Source of the DNA: Lepidurus packardi
Taxonomy: Eukaryota; Arthropoda; Branchiopoda; Notostraca; Triopsidae
DNA length: 64,000 nucleotides
NCBI GenBank assembly: GCA_023053545.1
Contig: JAKZAN010000005.1
Span: forward strand, 6,882,001-6,946,000
Direction of reading: 5' to 3'
The notes under the pieces were generated by a model, which worked only from the letters and a program-made list of their open reading frames with translations, was not told the DNA's origin and searched no databases. Each line of letters begins with the position of its first letter. The stretch's first letter is position 1. Both the position numbers and the translations under genes were made by a program. This document shows positions 39,301 through 53,400 of this stretch, piece by piece.

Positions 39301-41402
39301 CGTCTGTCCGTGACGATACGGCGATCGGGCCCAAGTATGTAAATAGTGTTGCCTTGGCGTGGCCTCGCTATTTCTGCCAGCCGTTTGGCTCTAGAGGTTT
39401 CCACCGTTCTGACTTTTCACGTGGGCTGTAGAGCTCGTGAGGTGTAGCTAAGGCAGTTGTAGTCGAAATTGGTCTCTGCAACCGCGCAGCAGCCGAAAGC
39501 TTGGGCGTTCCTTTTTACGGAATACAATTCCCATACTGTTTATCCCTCAGTTCTGTTACCTTGTTACGTTTGTACCGGAACGGAATTTCGTTTCACCCGT
39601 ACCCAAAAATTTGCAACCAAAAAGATACCCCCCAAAAAGTGCTGCTCGACTTGGTTAAACCCTTCTAAATTGAGCCTCGATCATTTTTTTCGCCGAGCCG
39701 AGGAGGAAGTTTTGACTTGTTTTTCGTTACATCGACCTTCTCACGTGCCTCTAACGGTAAGAATTCCGCCTTCTTTTGCGTTGGTTTTGGCAAATGGGTA
39801 CGCTTTATGACTTCAATTTATTTCAAATTCTTCGCGGAATAAATCCAAAGCTTTCTCGTTACGGGCAATCCAATCATTGTCGGCTGTGGTAAATGGCCCA
39901 AGCTGTGCAAATGTTTTGGCAAAGCCAGCGTAATGTGTTGGGTGGAAGGGGACTAATTTTAGCTAGCTTTCGCAGCAAACTTTTTGCACGTCCTCATCAT
40001 CGCTCACATGCTGGATATCCTTTTCATTTATATTTCTGCTAAAAAGTTACTGAAGCGGAGGTTTGAAAAGCGCTCAAAACTGACCGGTAAGGAAAACAGA
40101 GGAAGAGTAGAGGAGAGAGAAGAAGAAAATGAGCTGAGAAACGAGTCCCACGCAGTACGCAAGAGCCAAAAGGTGAGGCCGCTCACGTCGTTCGACTTGC
40201 GAGAAGGCAGAGACTGGAGGCTGCTGACGCTCGGCTATTTCTGGTCCCGCTGCATCTAGCCCATCCTGATCTTGGCATTTCCCAACGCGAGCTATTTCTA
40301 TCCGTGCAAAACATGTCTTTCTTTCTCGCTTTTCAAACCGGTGGAGTTGTTAGATACTTTTGCGTTGCTTCAACTTGCTTTTCGGCATTGTCCCAGTCAA
40401 AGGTTTCTCTTCTTTTTTTCGCTCCCGATAATTGAGTAAAAGTTGCTGAGCCAGGTGTATTGAGATGCGGATGATTTGCCAATAACATTGCTAGTCGCCC
40501 ACTTTGTTTTTTATACAGTGTATCTTTTGCTTTTAATTTGGGTTGAAAATAGAGCTATTTGAGGCTTCATATCGTGTCTTTTTAATGAACGTCGTAATGC
40601 TTCTATCAACGCCTTTCCGCTTAAAATGTAACTCAGGTGACAGATCCCTCTTTTACAATTCTCCTTTTACGTTCCGGCTATTTCGCATCAGTTTATTAGC
40701 GTTTAAAGGATAGGATCCTCTTGAACTGACACTAATTCCTGGTTTCGTGTCTTGGACCAGAGCAGAATGTTTCATAATTGGGTCTTAGACCGGAAAGGTT
40801 TTTGTCTGTGTGAATGTGGCTTGCGTTGTTTGTTTGGATTTTCGGGGTGTTAATGAAGCGCAAAGTCTGCAGTTTAAGGACTCTGATTGACAGACACACA
40901 CACACGCTTACTTTTGCTGGATGCATAACACCTATTTTCAGCTTTGCTATAAGTGTACGCAAAGCTTTCTACCTTACTTTTTTCATCCTTTCAATTCAAA
41001 CTTCAGTTTTCTACCAAATTTTTCTTTCTTTGATAAATTCTAGAGTTTTCCGATTTTTATAATGAATTTTATAAAAGGCCGCGGTGTACAGCAAGAAGTT
41101 GATCATTTTTTGTCAAAAGATGGCACTGGTGTCATCACATGTCTCATTGTAATTTCATAAGCTTTCACAAACATTGTAATGTCGTTGCCTTAAGTACGGT
41201 TCCTTTTGTTATTCAAACCTTGCTTAAAGCTTGAAGCAACTAAAGTAAACGATGAGATTTGAATGAAGACTGTTACTGAATGTAACTGTTAATGTTTGAA
41301 GGTAACTGTTAAGATATCACCTTATAGTGAAATTTTTACAGTTGTATGTGCAAATAAAGAAAGTAATTACGTTCATGAAGTGTAATTTATGTTCGTTATT
41401 AG
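33333..41402. other. 8 kb gene-free stretch between the FEZ gene and projectin
   Basis: No coding region, RNA gene or complete transposon that I can support. Frames up to about 128 codons exist (for example 37069-37455 minus, 39469-39810 plus) but look random. Minor simple sequence includes a CA run near 40893-40904 and a short direct repeat with TTTTGCTCTTCTT at about 39003-39050. The stretch probably contains FEZ 3' regulatory DNA and projectin promoter and muscle enhancers. An upstream untranslated projectin exon may also lie here. Confidence 0.5.
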
Positions 41403-44400
41403 GTGCAGCACGTGAGAACGCCCATAGACGAAAGCAAGGTAGATAAGGCCAGCTTAAGTGGTTGAAAGATTGGAGGTTCAAGTCAACGGAAAAGGAGAAG
41501 AATTTACGGGAAAAAATGGGCATCGCGGATGAATCAGCGCCGAGTTTCACTCAGAAACCGACCTTACGACAAGAAGACGATGGCAACCGCCTCATCTTCG
41601 AATGCCAGTTGGTAGGATTTCCGAAACCGGACGTGTCGTGGTTCCGGGGTGAAACTCAACTTTTCGAAAATGACCGGACCACGTTCCATATGAACGAACT
41701 GGCCACCGGAGGCGGAGCCAAGTATCTAGTCGTATTGGAACTGGACGATGTGATCGAGTCCGATGCTGGTCTTTATAAAGTCAAAGCGAGGAATAAGTTG
41801 GGTGAAGTGGCGGCTTCCATCAGCCTCAATTTCAGTCGTAAGCATTTACATTCTGCTTTTCACACCTTACATTCGAATTTTTTTAAATAAACTGCATAGA
41901 GTAATTTCTGTATTTCGTTCTTTTCTTGTTTCCAACAGCTGTGGATGAGCCTAAGGAAAAGTAAGTTCTTGTCCTCGCTAATTCGGATTTACAAGTCAAA
42001 TTGTCGTTTGTCGTCGTGCTGACTGATTTGACTAACTGACTCATGACTTACACACTTGGAGGATGAGTTGTTATGCTTGGGAAGCGTTTTTCCACCTCAA
42101 AGTGCCGGAGTAATTATGTTTGGAGGGGCTTAAATTAGCTGTACAACAACACGGCAAGGTCCTTGGATTGGAGAAAAGCTTTTCCTTTAGCAGAAACAGA
42201 AGCGAAAGGGGGCTTAAATGAAAGTGACGTCACAACGGTTTTTATGTGCGAGTGTCTCAGCGAGGCGCAGCGGCGAAGTTGACGAGTCTCACGGCCAAGA
42301 AGGCAAGGCGGAAAACAATCCCGCCTATTGAGTGCCAAATTGGCTTTCCCTGTTCCAGTTCCCGGTTCTCATTCCGTGCCGCTGATTACCTGAGCTTTTG
42401 CCTAACGTCCTTTTTAACATCAGTTCTTTCTCGACTGTGCTCCGGATCGGTCGGTTTGGGAAACCATTTGGGAAATCCGAAACCAACCTTGATTCTGTTT
42501 TCGAATTTGGCGCTTCCCTCCCATTCTGCCTCAGCCTCAGTTTTTCCTTGATTTGACAAGCGGGCAGTTTCTTTAAAAAAAAAATAGTCAAAAATCGTAA
42601 ATCGATTGCCGATTGGAGGATGTGTGAAGTGTAGCTGTTCATGCACGCTCAAGCGAGGCCAGGACAACAAAGCTTAGCGACTTCAAAGAAGGAAAAAAAT
42701 AAAGAAAAGAAGTACAGTAACGGCAGACAAAAAGAAACTTGTTGATTAAACGGAATTCGCGATGGGGTAAGTCCCAGGGTGAGCTGGGCCATCTATAGAA
42801 CTCTTTATCTAGCACCCTAACTGTCATGCGCAGGCGTAAAGACAGAAATGGTTTAGACCGCGCACTATTTTTAGCTGAACGACACCATTTTCTGTGTGTC
42901 CTTGTTAGGGAAAACTGGCGCTAAAGTTTCCATTTGGGGGCTGGAATTCTTCACTGACAACCTCAAACAATCGCTTTTCGAAAAATTTGAGGAAGAAATC
43001 AACGCCGTTTCGCTGGCTCAACACCTTGGGATTTTTGCATGTCTTAGTAACGTCCATAGCCAGAAATAAGAATGCGTTGATTCAGTAGTCTTTGGAGCGT
43101 AACAATAACAACAGCATAAAGCCCGAAGGTTTCAGCAGCAATGTTGTGGCTTGTCCATCGCCAGGTGCCCAGCAGCGCCTGCTCCCTTTTTCTTTTTTTC
43201 CCGGATTTTTTTTTTACTTTATTTTCGTGTTGGGATTCTGTGCTAGAGCTCAGGAACACGAATGGAGAGCTAATATACAAGGTAGTCGTAGAGTCTAACC
43301 TCAGCTCCCAGAAATAAACGTCTTTCTTCCATGCCGGAGCGCGCGTCCCCTGAACCTGGGCGTTTTAGCCGATGAATATTGTGACCCTTTCCTTATTTTA
43401 CCCTCCAATTCAAAGTTTATAATTCTTAACAAAACGTATTATGGGATTTTGATAATGCTGCTCGATATTATTGCTAACAGCTGATTTTGTTTATCTTTAG
43501 AAACAGCTGTTATGATTAAGATATATTTTTCTTAGACAAATAGACGGAATCGCGCCGACGTTTGCGCAAAAGCCTTCAATCAAGCAAGAAGAAGATGGCA
43601 AGCGACTTCGATTCGAATGCCGAATCTTGGCCGATCCGCGTCCAACCGTCACCTGGTTCCAAGACAACACTCCGGTGCAGAGCAGTGGTCGAGTCCAGGT
43701 AAAAACTTCTGTTCTTATTTCTTACTATCCTTTTTTCCCTTTTAAAACGTAAAGCTTTGAAGGGATGTTTTCTTCCGGAATGTCTAGCGCGTTCTTTTTA
43801 TTCTTAGTTGTCTTCCAAGGAAGAAGCCAGGTTTAATAAAAGTTTGATTGGGTCAGGAAGAGGGGTATATATAAGCGAGGATAAGACAGGAAAACTTTTG
43901 GAAGGGAGAAAGCTAATTTTACTCGCTGCTATTTTCTACTTGGGCTTCTTGGCCAACAATCTCGCTCGGCCCCATTTTTACCCGCACACTCGACCGAAAT
44001 ATTCAACACTTTTCCTTGGCTTCCGCCTTCAGTTTTACTTCGAGAAAAGTTGCCTGTTCAGGAGTGTGCATCATATAAACAAATTGTCAGGCCCTCAGCT
44101 CTGCGGTCACTAATAGAAGGTTAATTTTCTTGTACTGGAAGTTATATGGCATCGCCTTCATGCTTTGAGTAAAAAGAAAGTAGCTCTTTCGTAATAATTA
44201 GTTTTATATATAACCTCGTGTATGTCACTGAGGTAATTTATCCACCTTAATACCTAGGCGTAATCCATCTAGTTTCTTTTGGGAGAGAACAGTTTTTCTC
44301 TTTGAGAAGGTAGCATTCGAAGTTCCAGAGTGCCGATTTGGCAAGGTTCCTAACGAGATTTCTCCCCGAACGTAAAAAAGGAAAAACAAAAAGGAAGCCC

Positions 44401-47400
44401 TGACTCACTCTGGCAGATTCGTCCCCAACCCAAGGTGGTTGAAGGTGCTGGACGGCCAAAGCGCCAGAACATGTATCGGACAATTCATTGATGTCTGTAA
44501 TACCTTCTTCTGGTATGCCGGACATACACAAGGGACAAACGACACTATACAGCTTAGCTGTGTATACCTGACGCACAACACAACACCCTACCAGGATTAT
44601 TTCTGTCGGTGGGAGCTGTGGCAAAAATAACTCGTATAGGAGCAATAGGAAAAGGACGCAAGTTCGCGCATGAGCTCCTACATCACTTACGGAATAGGGA
44701 TTCCGTGTGTACTTTCTTTCCTGTCTTTTTTACATTTTCCTCTTGTTTTTCTGCCAAATTGTCAAATACAGGGCTCTTTTTGTCAAATACAGGGCTCTTC
44801 CTTCTAAAAACGTGAAATACAAATAGGAGAAGGCCAATGCTCGTTTGATCTATGCTGAAAAACAAGTATCTGAAATTAAAAATAAATAAAAAAAAAAACG
44901 TTGAATTTATAGATATGTTTACAAAGTCAGACGGTGTATAGCTAAACGATACTATATTTTATATCTAAGATAAACAGAAATAGTTCAGTTGGGAAAGGTT
45001 AGTTTTTTTACGTTTTTAATCTTTTCATTATTATTATTACTTTTTCAGCATAGGGGCGGGGTTAGACACAGGTGGAATGGGCTATTAAAAAAGTTAAAAG
45101 GCATTCGAGCAGGAATGTTAACCGTTTTTATTGGCGTTTCCGTAGGTGAACATTGAGAAGGACGGGAATTCCTACTTCTCAACGTTGGAAATCCAAAATG
45201 TGACGGTGGAAGACGCGGGCAAGTACAAAGTTACTGCCAAGAACGAACTAGGCGAGAGTAATGCGACCATCAGCCTCAACTTTGACAGTAAAACCAGAAA
45301 TCTTTTCATCGTTTTTAATGCGGGCGTAATTCCTGGATGTTGCCTAGGTGATGAGGCGCCAGTACCTGCGGATGGTATTAAACCCACGTTTACCGAACGG
45401 CCAGTCATTCGTCAGTCGGATGACGGCGCCAAAATAAATTTTGAGTGTCGTCTTGTGGGTGATCCCAAGCCCTCCATTACTTGGTAAGTCCTTGTCTCTG
45501 CTTTTAAAAAATGTAGTAGAAATTACTCGGAATCTTTCGGAATTACAAGATCAATTTTTTCCTCTCCAATTCTAATTTGGTAATACAGGTACCACCAGGG
45601 CAATTTGGTAAAAGAAGGAGGGCGATTCCGTATGGGGATGGTCCAAGATGCCAAGCTCTACTATCTAGTCTCTCTAGAGATTGGCAGTGTAGATGCCAAA
45701 GATGAAGGCGAGTACAAGGCTATAGCCAAGAACAAACTTGGCGAAGGCGTGGCCAACATCAATTTGAACTTCGAAGGAGGCGGCAAACCAAAGTAATATA
45801 TTATATAAAGACACTTCTGAAGCCCTCTTAATCATTTTCTTCATCTCTTTTTTATAATTATTAAGAATCCCGGATGGCAAAGCTCCCAGATTCCCTAAGA
45901 AGCCTACGATTCGGCAAGAAGGCGACAAATTAATTATGGAATGCTTATTGGAAGCTAACCCCAATCCGGAGGTGACGTGGTTCCAAGGCAACCGCGTTAT
46001 AGCTGATAGCTCGCGAGTCCGCATGTCTCGTACCCCTACGGGCAAAGATACGTATATCCTCACGTTGGAAATTCAGCATCCCACCAAAGAAGATGGAGGC
46101 AATTATCGGTGTAATGCCTGCAATGCTTTTGGTGAAAGCAATGCCAACATTGCGCTAAATTTCCAAGGTAATTATTTTTAAAATAGTCCCGACACCTTTA
46201 ATTCATCTGTTTGATTCTGTGTATTTGTTGTTAAGGTGGGGAAGAGGAACCAGAAGGATTGGCTCCAAACTTTGTGGAAAAACCCAAGATTGTACCCAAT
46301 GCTACTGGCACTCTGATTACGATGAAATGTCGTTGCAAAGCTAAACCAGCGCCTACAGTTACCTGGTATCGCGAAGAAACGTTGCTTAAGGAGAGCTCGA
46401 GGATTAAAATGCGTACGGTTACCGTAGACGCGGATACTTATGATCTCATCTTGGAGATTACCGTAATTCGCGCTAAAACGATTTTAAGTATATTTTGTTG
46501 GATAAATTTTGTTTATTTTTTTTCTTGGAATTGTGAAGGATCCCGCTGGAGGAGATGGAGGACCTTATCGATGCAATGTGCTAAATAGCTTTGGTGAAGC
46601 TAATGCCAAGTTAAATCTTAATATCGAAGCCGAACCCGAACCTTCTGGTCAGGCTCCGACATTTGTGGAAAAACCACGTATTGAGTCGAGTGCTGATGGC
46701 AAGAAAGTCACCATGTCTTGCAAAGTCAAGGCGGATCCCAAACCAAACATCGTTTGGACACGCGAGTCGGTTACTATCAAGGAATCATCACGTGTTTCCA
46801 TCAGTATTGTGCAGGAGAAAGATGTGTATGCCATCAAACTTATCTTACTGGTAGGAAGTTTCTTTTTCTTAAGCTATTCTTATTTTTCTAATTGATACAT
46901 GATGCGTTTGCAGGATCCAAACCCAGAAGATGCAGGACTTTACAAGTGCACAGCGAAGAATAAGCATGGAGAAATCAATGCCAACTTAACTCTTAATATT
47001 GAAATTGCGCCGGTCATTAAACAACGTCCTCGTGTGGTGCGAGTAGAAAAGAAACGTACCGTTATAGTGGAGTGTATCGTTCAAGCTCAGGCAGAACCCC
47101 AGTTTAACTGGTACAAGGAGCAAACTATCGTGCAGAAGTCATCTCGCCATACCGTCCACGTCAAGCAAATTTCACAGGTATTTTTAGTTTTATTTGCATT
47201 CTTACTCTTCAAACGTAACTTTTATTTGGTCTCTGCCATCCTTAAGCGATCTGTTTGATCTCCTATAAATATAGCAATTATTTGGGTGTATTCAACAGGG
47301 CGAGTATGCTATCCAATTGGAGATTAGCGAAGCCCAAACGGTGGATAAGGGCGTGTACAAATTGGTAGCAACGAACCAAAAGGGCGAAGCCATTTCTGAA

Positions 47401-50400
47401 ACGGTTGAAGTTCGTGAAATTCCACAAGAAGAGGAGCCCGAGAAGAAGGAGCCTGAGAAGCCTAAAGAAGAGGCCAAGAAGGAGCCCGAGAAACCTAAAG
47501 AAGAGGCCAAGAAGGAGCTCGAGAAGCCTAAAGAAGAGGGCAAGAAGGAGCCCGAGAAACCTAAAGAAGAGGCCAAGAAGGAGCTCGAGAAGCCTAAAGA
47601 AGAGCCTAAGAAAGAACCGGAGAAACCTAAAGAAGTAAAGAAAGAGTCAGAAGCAAAGAAAGAGCCCGAAAAGCCCAAGGAAGTGGCTAAGAAGGAGCCC
47701 GAAAAGCCTAAAGAAGCTGTAAAGAAGGAGCCCGAAAAGCCAAAAGAAGCGGCTAAAAAGGAGCCTGAGAAGCCGAAAGAAGTCAAGAAAGAACTTGAGC
47801 CGGTCAAACTTAAGAAACCGGCCGGAGAAAAACCAGCTTTTGCAAAAACTCTTCAGTCTATTGTAAGAGGTCTTTTATTGCCGTAAATTGTCTGTTAATT
47901 CATTGTTATTATATTCTAGACGGTCGAAGAAGGTAAATCAGCTGAATTGATGGTGCAGCTCAAGTCTGTTGACAAGAAAGCAACCGTCTCCTGGTTCCGG
48001 TAAGTCATTCGTAAAAATAATTCTGTATATTATTCCGTTCCAAAGGAAAACTACCGAGAATTGTTGTTACAGAAAAGTGTTGTCTAACTTTCGTCTTCAT
48101 GCGAAAATTATTTTAAACCAATGAAAAGTATTACCCAGAATTTCTTTTTAACCTACTGCATAACTTTACAGTGGAACTGAAGTCATCAGAGAGTCGCAAG
48201 AAAGGAAGGTGTCCTTCGATGGAACCATAGCTCGATTGAGTATTTCATCTTGCAAATCCGAGTTTACTGGCACTTACAAGTGCGTCATTACTAACGAATT
48301 CGGCAAAGAAGAATCTTCTGCTGAGTTGAACGTTAAAGCTGCACCCAAGAAGAAAGTACCCGAAAAGGTAAGTCCGTTTTCCAGCTTTTGCAGGATTTTC
48401 ACTTTTGCGATAAACAACCAATCCAGAGTGACCCTTAGATTATCTGTTTTAGTCAATTGAGGAACCTTGTTTTGTACTCCTGTTGAATTTTTGCCATAGA
48501 GATAGGAATACGGGTCTATACGTTTAGATATAGTTTAGTATCGAGTAGTTTGACCCAATGTTTGTCTTGTTTTGCCATTGTCTTGTGTCTGCTGGTCCCA
48601 CGTTTTCATTGGTTGATCGTAGCCACAACCCAATATACCTACACCCACATCATCACAAACACCAGAACAGAAACAACCCCAAACCACACAGCCAGAACCC
48701 ACAGAAGTGGACAAATCGGAGATCAAACTAGCCACGCCTGCTTCCGTCAAGGATATTAGAGAAGCCACAGTTCCAACGCCGCAAACGACCTCAACACAGC
48801 AAAAACCTCAATCTCCTCCGCTTGATTCCGTAAAGGAAGTGGCGAAAGAGATCAAGCCCAGGGAAGAGAAAAGTCCGGTCCGCAAAGCCGAAGCACGTCC
48901 AGCACCTACTGATGAGGTCATTGTGGAAGAACCAGAGATAGAGGTCACCAAACCTGAAGTCAAAAGCGTGATTTTGAAAAAGGGTGAGCCTATAAAAATT
49001 CCACCTCCCAAAATCGAAGCTTCAGGAGTCCGAAAACAGCCTAAGCGACAACAAATTGGCGTGAAAGAACTCCCTAAACCGAGCACCGCCAAGTTAAATG
49101 GGCAGAAAGCTGTCGAAGAAAGTGGTCCTGAAGCGTGGAAGAAATTGAAGCCTGTCCAGGTATAACCGAAACTACCAACAAGCTTCCAAACCCCAAACAT
49201 AGCACATTCTCGCGCAGGCGCAAGCCAACAACCCAAGCTACGCAATTCGTTTTTACGTTGAGTGGGCTTGTCAACTTCTACCTTTGGTTCTCAACTTTTT
49301 TAGGTTCTTCTTTTCCTTGACATTATTTCTGACACAACACATTTCACACTCTCTCTTCCAAGTTGACATTTCTCGTTTCGCATGTTTGATCTATGGCATG
49401 AAGCATGAAGATATTTCATTGTCTAGTTTGCTGTTCGCGTTTCTCTCACCAACATTTCTTAAACGCTTAGTGTTTCTTCTTCCAAGAAAACGGGAAAAAA
49501 GAAGACTTTATATAAACGAGAAGATGGATTGGAAAAATGACCGAGAATCTCGACTAATAATAGCCGTTTGTTGTCGTTTTTTTTTACAGAAGCCCGAAGA
49601 AGTCAAGAAGGATGATAAGGTATGGGGGGAGAAGCCACCATCTTTTTTTTTTTTTAAATTTTACCTTGTTGATGCGGTGTGTTTTCACGGGGTTGCGTGA
49701 TGCGAGCTCTCAAAATAAGTTTGGCAACCGCATTTCGTTTCTGGACGGGTTGATGAGACAAGGCACCCAGTTAGTGATCAAGTTTATGAGCAATTCCGAG
49801 CATCCCCTTCCCTTCTACATCCTCTTTGAATTTACTCTTCGAACAGAAACTATTTCGCTTTTTCATCCAGAAACTTGAAAGATATCAAGCGATGTAAGAA
49901 AATAAGACAAAAAAGTTTTCATGGATTGCTGGCTTGACAAGCAGTTTATTTTGGGGGCCTACAAAAAAGACGGCGATGGGGATATTATCTGTGTGAGAGC
50001 GTTACAATGTCAGCGATACCGCTACTGCCAGCCAAAGGGGCGGAAGGGAGGTTCCGTTGGGGATGCTCAAATAAGTTGAAATAGTGGTGTGTCTCCCAAG
50101 TGGCTAAAAAAAGCGCCGCTCAGCTCATCAATCGCCCGTTTGCTGCCGCGAGCTTGACTTGGGTCTTAAAAACCACCACACCAGCGACTGGTACTTTGTC
50201 TTATCAACAGACGTCCAGGAAAAACCGTCGAGTAGACACCTGCTGTTCCGTTTTGCTCGTTTTCATTTTGTTTTGGGATTGGTTAATTTCCTTTGTTTGT
50301 GTGTCTTTTTTGGTTTATTTGCGCGTGTTCATGGTATACACAGAAGCCCAAAGCCAAACCAGAAGCTCCGCCAGCAGAAGAGGTATTAGACGATAGCGTT

Positions 50401-53400
50401 GAAGCATCTAATGCATCCCAGGGTTTGCGTTTGAATTTGAGTGCGAGTTCCTGCATGTCTAACGCTGCCGCTCCCTTGCACGCCTTCTGGCAGCAACGGG
50501 TTGAGGCTCATCAACACTTATCCGCGGAGTTAATGAACGTCAAGCGAAAGCAAGGTAAAGCCTTAACTCAGCTCATGGTTGCTAAGCTGGAAACGAAGAT
50601 GAACAAAGGACAGGAGCAAAAGCAGACGGTCGGGCCGCCCAAAAAGCCTCATCACTCGATAGACGTTATTCCATCTGATACTGTTCAACGTCGGACGCGT
50701 CGTTTAAGTGGCCGAAACCCCCAAGAACGCTCATCAGATTCGCAACATAAGCCTTTACGACGAACTAATACCGTAGCTGGTATCCTGTCCCCACTTGACA
50801 TTCAAATTATGGCCGAATCCCCATCCGTAACCTTGGGTAACTCCTTCGAAAGCGATTCGCCGTACCGGACGAGGTCCAACTCGTTGCCCAGCTTGTATCC
50901 GTCCACACAGAGCTGTTACTACCCACGAAGTATTAGCCCGCTACTATTGACGACTTCGCAGAGTGAAAAGAGTGAGAAAAAAAATGGGTTTCCAGCACAT
51001 ATAACCGGTCTGCTTATGCCGTTACTGAGTTTGGCCCAGCGAAGGATTAAAATATGCGATCCCATGTCCTTGCCCGACTTGACCCAACTTCCCTTATCCA
51101 TTCTAGCAACTTCTCCTCCAAATTCTTCTTCTTATGGCTCGCCCTGTTGTACGAAACCTAACTCGCCAACTGGTTCGGTCAATTCGGAGCCCATTTTCCC
51201 CTCCCCATACTTTCAAGGCGCCTTGATTATAGTGATAGATCAGCTCCCGTCTGTTCTCTTCCGAGGCTGTTGTGGGCTGCTGCTATCAGTCAATGGGTAT
51301 TCAGTTACCATAGCCGAGCTTGAGCTGCTGTACCAGGTATTTGTGTGTGTGCATGTGCAGACTAACGCATAAAAAGCATTTTTTTGGCGGGAGCGAACTG
51401 TATTCAGCTCGCAGTTTGCTCATAATGCGACTAATATTGTGACAAAGCCTCGACAAGTGGATGAAGATTACGCCAAAGCCAGGTGAGTTAAGTTTGCTTG
51501 AAGTCTGTCGAGTTTGAGAATAAAGAATGCAAGGAGGATCTGGTCTGAGTACTTTTGGGTCTAATGACTTGGTTCTTTTCTTTTGCAGCTTAAGAAAGAG
51601 GCGCCTAAGATCGAAATTTTGACCGAAGATTCGCCCAGCGGAAGTCGACGCGGATCTCTACAGCCCGGATCGGGTCCTTCTTCTCGGCGAGGATCTCTTA
51701 TCCCGCCCGAAGATCAGCCTAGGCGAGCCAGTCTTATCTTCACTGATGAGGTACGCTTTTTTGTGTATTTTATTTATAATTTTAACGAGGGAAAACAAAG
51801 AAAGGGACTTGATTTTGTGGTACTTGAGTTTTCTCTGTGGGAAGAAGGTGTGGGAGTTTGGGTATTTTTGTATCTTTTTCAGATTCCTGGATGGTCCGTT
51901 GAAGATCTTCGCTTCATCGGGTACAACGTTTTGCGTGTGTATTGTGTGAAAGGCCCTTTGTACCTTTTGGACATTAAAACTTCCATATGTACTAACAAAC
52001 GCTTGCTTTTGTTGCTGAATTTGCTTTGCGAACCTCTTAACACAATTTGGATATGAAAATAAGGTTTCTGAATAATTAGCATGGTTTGTGGTTCTTAGCG
52101 TGGCATGACGGTAGATGCCGGTACGGGCAAACCGCGGAAACGGCGGCCAGGGGAACAACTACAAGTACGACAGGTAAAGTACCCGGCCCCGCCTTCATTG
52201 TCTCACAACGTCACTGTTATCTATAAAGTATGTATTGCGTTGATAAATTGAGGTCTTGCTGTTCTTATGTTTAGGCGGAGTTTATTTTATAATGTAGTTT
52301 GGACATTGTCAAAACAATATTTAAGATAAGAAAATCCAAGGTATTCCAAAAGCGCTCCACGATGGCGCTGAGGAACTTTCGGGTTCGGCAAATGTAAACA
52401 AAACTTAAACCATTCTTCTCCTAGAGCTAAAAGGTGGAAAAACGGATTTAATTTAACATCTTGGTTGTGTTTTAGATTCATTTAAAAGTGTCTTGTTTTT
52501 CGTTCTGTTTACGTGGAACTTTATGGTATTGGTTCTTGTTATTTTGCTGGGAAATCATGACGTGTAGGAACACAGGAAATTGCGACCCGGAGAAGTGCTG
52601 GAAGAGCGGAAGGTAAAAGAACCACCGTCGCAGACGCACGAAAATGCACGACGAAACACTTATACTATTAAAGCCAATTGGTGTCTATTCCAGCATCACT
52701 ATAATTTCATTCTTTGGCTGTAGTATACAGCTTAAAGCCCAGATTATATTTAGTTTCCCAAAACACGCCATTCCAGCAGCGCTTATTTTTCCAACTAATT
52801 AATCTTCCTTGAAAACAAAAACGCCAACCGAAGGATAAAACATTCCGATGTCTATAAAAACTAGACGCCCTAGTTGCAACTCTCTAAAAGAGGATTTCCT
52901 CTCTTTAATCTGACTAGCTAGATTTGAGCGTTTATTCCTTCGCCATTTTCTTCAGTTCCTCTTTGCTGTGTGATGTGGGATTCGCCTGGCGCTAATTTAT
53001 TTTTCGTTTCTTGTTTTCTTCCTCGTTGCCCTTTTCCTTCTTATGTTCCCTTTCTTGCTGGGCAGTCTGGCAAATTGCGACCCGGCGAATTGGCTCCCTC
53101 CGAGGTGAGACACTGCAGTTGGAGCCAATCTATCCTTTGGTTTCGATTTCGTTTATTATTGCCCCATTTTGGGGGCATTTTTCTTTACTGGTTTCTTTTT
53201 ATTATTTTATGAGATTTTCAGTTGGTTACTTCTGCTTATGCTTTAGACACTGAATGGTTCCTTGCCACGTTACTCAACCCCTATTATTTTTGCTTAATTT
53301 TGGTTTACAAAACAAACAAACAAAACGACAAAACTCCTTGGTTATGGGTATGCTGCTAAAGAAGTTCTCTTCATAACTAAACGAGTTTGGCTTTCCACAG

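Larger units (their letters stand above)
41516..48367 (+). other. projectin N-terminal Ig block, Ig1 to Ig8
   Basis: Eight I-set immunoglobulin domains can be recognised by the Cys...Trp...DxGxYxC/V pattern. Ig1 is contained in exon 41516-41837 ([31 protein letters not shown]). Ig2 is split over 43536-43698 and 45146-45287, Ig3 over 45348-45483 and 45589-45792. Ig4 is in 45866-46167. Ig5 to Ig7 run through 46236-47410. Ig8 begins at [11 protein letters not shown] (from about 47830) and ends at 48340. The repeated endings [28 protein letters not shown] and [14 protein letters not shown] show recent common ancestry of the domains. Introns 41961-43535 (1.6 kb) and 43699-45145 (1.4 kb) are the longest in this block and hold no recognisable exon. 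Confidence 0.85.

Noticed and set aside
40893..40904. CA dinucleotide run
   Set aside because: Too short to be called a meaningful satellite; ordinary simple sequence.
51415..51482. Possible extra projectin exon with AG before and GTGAGT after
   Set aside because: It would run from phase 0 to phase 2, and joining to the next exon (51589) then gives a stop codon; the alternative acceptor in phase 0 has an in-frame TAA.
51793..52056. Continuation of the frame after exon 51589-51750
   Set aside because: It is AT-rich intron read-through beyond a good GTACGC donor, and the next in-phase exon is found at 52099.
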